DNA of 64,000 nucleotides from Bacteriovoracaceae bacterium (lineage in GTDB: Bacteria; Bdellovibrionota; Bacteriovoracia; Bacteriovoracales; Bacteriovoracaceae): positions 1-64,000 of the forward strand of contig CANCFT010000001.1 of NCBI GenBank assembly GCA_947377285.1, written 5' to 3'. Under the pieces are notes generated by a model. That model was given only the letters and a program-made list of their open reading frames with translations, ran no database searches and was not told where the DNA came from. This document shows, piece by piece, positions 60,817 through 64,000 of the stretch. Both the position numbers and the translations under genes were made by a program. How positions within the stretch are numbered: the first letter of the stretch is position 1; each line of letters begins with the position of its first letter.

Positions 60817-61326
60817 ATTGAAACTCATTTTATATCCATCCATAAAAGCAGAAGTGTTTTTGATAGTTATCTCAATATGAGCAATGCCAATAGACGCAAT
60901 GCTTGGATGATAAATAACTAGAACTTCAGATTTTTGATTTGAAGGATAAAGTATGAACTCGTAAGCATTTTTATATTCTTTCCAGTCTACTCTTTTGACA
61001 AATTTGATTAATGATCCATCACTTAAAATTTCACCTTTTGTTTCAAGTTCTAGATAGCCAGCTTCATCAATTAATTCTTTTGGGAAAACGATTTGGCTTT
61101 CACCATTGAACTTGCTCGATGGTATAGGTACAAAAAATTTTTTGTCAATTTTGTACTTAACTAAAATTGTGAGATTATCCAAATTGTTTTCAGTTTTTTC
61201 TAAAGATGCTTTACCGCCAGTATGAAATTTGCCTGGTTCAATTTTATAAAAAAGGGTGCTTTCGCCTGCCCAAATATTTATTGAGTATAATAAAATAATG
61301 AGTGTTGTGATGAAAAATAGTTTCAT
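60808..61326 (-). CDS. Exported protein of unknown function
   Basis: A 172-residue protein with a signal peptide (FFITTLIILLYSINIWA). The mature part is beta-rich with no Cys (FYKIEPGKFHTGGKASLEK, LDNLTILVKYKIDKKFF). Its pattern of short strands suggests a small immunoglobulin-like or lipocalin-like fold, but no family is recognised. Confidence 0.55.
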   Translation of the reverse strand: MKLFFITTLIILLYSINIWAGESTLFYKIEPGKFHTGGKASLEKTENNLDNLTILVKYKIDKKFFVPIPSSKFNGESQIVFPKELIDEAGYLELETKGEILSDGSLIKFVKRVDWKEYKNAYEFILYPSNQKSEVLVIYHPSIASIGIAHIEITIKNTSAFMDGYKMSFNLN

Positions 61327-61655
61327 TTGCTTCCAATCGTTATAAACGCTACATAAGCACTACTTGAATCGAAACTTATCACATATTTAAAATTTAGTTT
61401 TGACCTTTGTAATAATTTCAAATGATTTGAGTCAACTTATGCTTTTTTGGCCAATTAAATGGGCAAAAGTGAAATAAGATTTAATTTAATTTTTAAATAC
61501 ATCAAACTTGAAATGGATAAGTAGTTAAACGCTCGAGTTTTCGGATGGTTATGTAGAAGGTCGGTGTTTAATAAATGGACACTTTTTTCGAATTTTAAAG
61601 TCATCTCACTGGAGAATAATCCGATAAAATAGGATTAGAACTTTAGGAGTTTAGG
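61327..61655. other. 329-bp divergent intergenic region
   Basis: No gene is seen. It contains a TTGACC at 61399-61404 that could be a -35 element for the rightward genes, with a weak -10. An AGGAG ribosome site lies just before the GTG at 61656. I see no clear terminator or RNA. Confidence 0.35.
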
Positions 61656-62393
61656 GTGAAGATACTATTAATCCAGATCATGTTTTGTTTCATTAATTGC
61701 AACTTAGCAAAAGCGACGATGTTCTTACCGATATCGTTAGAAAAACAAGTCGAAGAAGCAACATTTGCTCTAGAGACTAAATTTGTAAATGGGCGTGTGT
61801 TCAAAAATCAAGCTGGTGAAATTATGACTGAGTATAGTTTTGATGTTTTGGATTCGTATAATTTAGATCCTGATGATTTGGATGCTGGGCAATTAAAAAT
61901 CACAATGCCCGGTGGAACTTTTGAAGGAATTACTTCAATGATTGATGGAGCACCTCAGTTTAGTTTGGGCGAAAAATCTTTTTTATTATTAAAAAAAATC
62001 CATTCAAGAATATATATAAGTAATTTTTCACTTGGTAAGTTTAAAATTCAAGAAATTAACGGAAAAACGTATTTTGTGTCAGAAGTCTTTCCAATGAATC
62101 CTCATATGGGAAGAATATCTAAAGAAAAAATGATTGATTTGATAAAGTCCAAATGGAAAATAACAAGTATTGTTTTACCTGCGGCTAAAATAAAAAATAA
62201 CTTGATTTTAGCCCATGAGCAAATATCAGACTCAAACGTTCATATAACTAATTCGAGAATTCCAGCTCAAGAAATAATCCCAAATGAAAAAGTACCATTA
62301 GTTTTTTGGATAACACTAGCACTTGGGAGCGCTGTCTTTGGCTTTATTTATTTAAAACTTTCTCAAATGGAAAATAAAAATAAAAAAAATTAA
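61656..62393 (+). CDS. Membrane-anchored exported protein, partner of the metalloprotease
   Basis: A 245-residue protein from GTG 61656 with AGGAG upstream. Signal peptide (ILLIQIMFCFINCNLAKA), a soluble domain (LEKQVEEATFALETKFVNGRVFK, YSFDVLDSYNLDPDDLDAGQLKITMPGG), and a C-terminal membrane helix (LVFWITLALGSAVFGFIYLKL) with a short basic tail. The next ORF, encoding a matrixin-like protease, begins at its stop codon. It may be a chaperone or inhibitor for that protease (inference). Confidence 0.65.
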   Translation: MKILLIQIMFCFINCNLAKATMFLPISLEKQVEEATFALETKFVNGRVFKNQAGEIMTEYSFDVLDSYNLDPDDLDAGQLKITMPGGTFEGITSMIDGAPQFSLGEKSFLLLKKIHSRIYISNFSLGKFKIQEINGKTYFVSEVFPMNPHMGRISKEKMIDLIKSKWKITSIVLPAAKIKNNLILAHEQISDSNVHITNSRIPAQEIIPNEKVPLVFWITLALGSAVFGFIYLKLSQMENKNKKN

Positions 62394-64000
62394 ATTAAAA
62401 ATATATTTATTGATTTTTATTTGGCTTGGGTTAATGCAAGCCAGCGATGCATATATTTTTACACAAACAAAATCGGGAATCCCAATTCATTGGGCCAGTT
62501 CTGTTTCTTTAATTGATATTTATGTTAACCCTCAAAATAATTTAAGTCTTAATGAAGAAACCGTGGACTCAATTGCTGCCAATTCGATTTCAGAGTGGAA
62601 TAACTTATCTAGAATTAACTTAAGGAAAAACTCAACTACTCTTAAAAATCAACCTGGTATTAATGAAATCTATTTTTCTTCAGATGATATTTTTGGATCA
62701 GGTGTCGCTGGATTAACTTTAGTCGAATTTCGAGAATTTGATGGTCAAATAATTGGAGCCGATGTCGTTATTAACGAAAACTTATTTCAAACTCCTTCAA
62801 CTAATCCAACAAATGATTTATACCTAGGAAATATTTTTACTCATGAACTTGGACATTTGTTGGGCTTAAGCCATGGGCAGGTGATGGGTTCGACTATGTT
62901 TTATTTAACGTCACTAGGCCAATATAAAATATCAGATGATGAAAAAGCAGCAATTTTCACATTATATCCGACAGGAGATCAATCAAAGGGAACATTAACA
63001 GGCAAAATTGTTGGTGGAAAAAAATTAGCTTCAGTTTTTGGAGCTCAAGTTCAAGCAATTTCTGTGAAAACTGGAAAAGTAATGGGCGCGAGTATTAGTG
63101 AACTTGATGGCAAATTTACAATCGGAGGCCTACCCAGATTTGATCAGTATTATATTTATACAAGTCCTGTTAAGCAAATTGGAATTCCAAACAATTACGC
63201 AAATGCTCGTAATGATTTTTGTGAATCATCGAAACCCTATAGAGGAAGTTTTTATCAAGCATGTGGTGGAAATTCTGAAGGCTTCCCCGAAGCCATTAAA
63301 CTAGAGTCAACTTCTGTTAATGTTGGTAATATTTCAATCCGATGCAATTTAGATTCTCCTCCTGAATATCTTCAAAAAAAGAATTCAATCAATAAAGACT
63401 TTAATATTAACTCTTATACTCAATCTGGATTGGGAGGAAGTTTTGTAGGTTTTTTTTCAAATTCTGAAATTCAAAAATCAGTAAATAGTGAAGTTTATGA
63501 TAGTTTTCATGTTGATTTAACGAGCGTAGGGAATTGGAATTTATATTCCACTTCTACTTCACTTTATTTGGAAGTAAAAGTGTTGAGTCAAAGTTTTAAT
63601 TCTATTTTTAAGCCAAATGTTTTTGTTTCAAATTCAACAGCGTCTTATGTTACGGTTCCTTCCTATGCTCTAGAAAATGACAATCGGATCAATATTGATT
63701 CAAGCATTCATTACCCAATCGATTTGCAAGATTCTTCTAAAAATAATTTTTCTATAAAAGTGCAACCTGTTTTAGGTACTGACCCGAGAAATACTATTTT
63801 GAATGACACCACTAATTTTTCATCTGATATCCCATATTCAAAATCTCAAATCTTTCCAGGAATAGACTCTTTGTCGAGCAGTAGTAATTTCCAAGATGGA
63901 CTTTACTTTTATTTTGTAATTACAACTATCGTCTCAAAAAATAGTGACGGGATAAATTACACTCAAGTAGCATCTAAAAATGACTTAATATCCGATAATA
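62389..64000 (+). CDS. Secreted matrixin-like zinc metalloprotease (partial; apparent non-canonical start)
   Basis: The frame is open from 62356 to the window edge (about 537 codons from 62389). The zinc motif HELGHLLGLSH (His152, Glu153, His156, His162) and a Met-turn (GSTMF) identify a metzincin of the M10 matrixin type. After the protease a carboxypeptidase-regulatory-like domain follows (GTLTGKIVGGKKLASVFGAQVQAI...DGKFTIGGLPRF), then beta-rich domains. The best signal peptide (KLKIYLLIFIWLGLMQASDA) begins at ATT 62389, which overlaps the upstream TAA. The only canonical starts are TTG 62410 and ATG 62434, which truncate it. An 8-A run (62382-62389) offers a frameshift alternative. Confidence 0.75.
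   Translation, partial: MKLKIYLLIFIWLGLMQASDAYIFTQTKSGIPIHWASSVSLIDIYVNPQNNLSLNEETVDSIAANSISEWNNLSRINLRKNSTTLKNQPGINEIYFSSDDIFGSGVAGLTLVEFREFDGQIIGADVVINENLFQTPSTNPTNDLYLGNIFTHELGHLLGLSHGQVMGSTMFYLTSLGQYKISDDEKAAIFTLYPTGDQSKGTLTGKIVGGKKLASVFGAQVQAISVKTGKVMGASISELDGKFTIGGLPRFDQYYIYTSPVKQIGIPNNYANARNDFCESSKPYRGSFYQACGGNSEGFPEAIKLESTSVNVGNISIRCNLDSPPEYLQKKNSINKDFNINSYTQSGLGGSFVGFFSNSEIQKSVNSEVYDSFHVDLTSVGNWNLYSTSTSLYLEVKVLSQSFNSIFKPNVFVSNSTASYVTVPSYALENDNRINIDSSIHYPIDLQDSSKNNFSIKVQPVLGTDPRNTILNDTTNFSSDIPYSKSQIFPGIDSLSSSSNFQDGLYFYFVITTIVSKNSDGINYTQVASKNDLISDN

Overview
The window is 64 kb of AT-rich chromosome with short gaps between genes and many signal peptides and lipoboxes. The gene set (M3 and M28 peptidases, a complete oligopeptide ABC importer, many exported proteins of unknown function, a PhaR-like regulator, a T. 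ferrooxidans-type glutamate-cysteine ligase, a SUV3-type helicase) suggests a Gram-negative, probably predatory bacterium of the Bdellovibrionota/Bacteriovoracales type. That placement is inferred from gene content; no rRNA or marker gene here settles it.

Left chromosomal arm (1-38.9 kb). A large exported protein runs off the left edge. It is followed by a DtxR/MntR-type regulator, an exported protein, an M3 oligopeptidase and a DUF900-type lipoprotein hydrolase. A leftward group holds a nitronate monooxygenase-like flavoprotein, an MFS transporter and two unknown proteins. Rightward come an M28 aminopeptidase and a tight trio: SUV3-like RNA helicase, DUF455 ferritin-like protein and an ATP-grasp-like protein. 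An HD-GYP protein faces a divergent SpoIIE-like phosphatase whose catalytic Asp positions are changed. A leftward run of closely spaced genes (PhaR-like regulator, outer-membrane barrel, two ArsA-type ATPases, gshA, cystathionine beta-synthase, cystathionine gamma-lyase) ends at a strong bidirectional terminator. The last three enzymes link homocysteine to cysteine and then to gamma-glutamylcysteine. Next are a TPR lipoprotein, a LolB-like lipoprotein with no canonical start codon, a five-gene Opp/Dpp importer and two unknown proteins.

Accessory region (38.9-54.85 kb). A tRNA-Leu(UAG) gene is the integration site of two tandem integrative elements. Three copies of a core repeat derived from the tRNA 3' end lie at 38949, 48191 and 54820. 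Each element begins with a tyrosine integrase, followed by an excisionase-like HTH protein. Each also carries its own pair of candidate integrase arm-sites, built as direct repeats with an 11-bp period. Element 1 encodes a compact family A DNA polymerase with a 3'-5' exonuclease domain, a possible small-terminase-like protein, an exported PLD nuclease operon and a HEPN-like protein. Element 2 has a 900-bp non-coding segment with a nested inverted repeat and a cluster of CATCCCA/TGGGATG motifs. Its cargo is all exported or membrane proteins: two Cys-motif proteins, a membrane M23 peptidase, and a DUF5819-HTTM pair.

Right chromosomal arm (54.85-64 kb). This holds a chalcone isomerase-like exported protein, an aldo/keto reductase, a periplasmic solute-binding protein, an orphan sensor kinase, a YVTN-type propeller protein, a small acidic protein behind a long hairpin, and a matrixin-like metalloprotease that runs off the right edge. 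The metalloprotease is preceded by a membrane-anchored partner and also lacks a canonical start codon at the best signal-peptide position.
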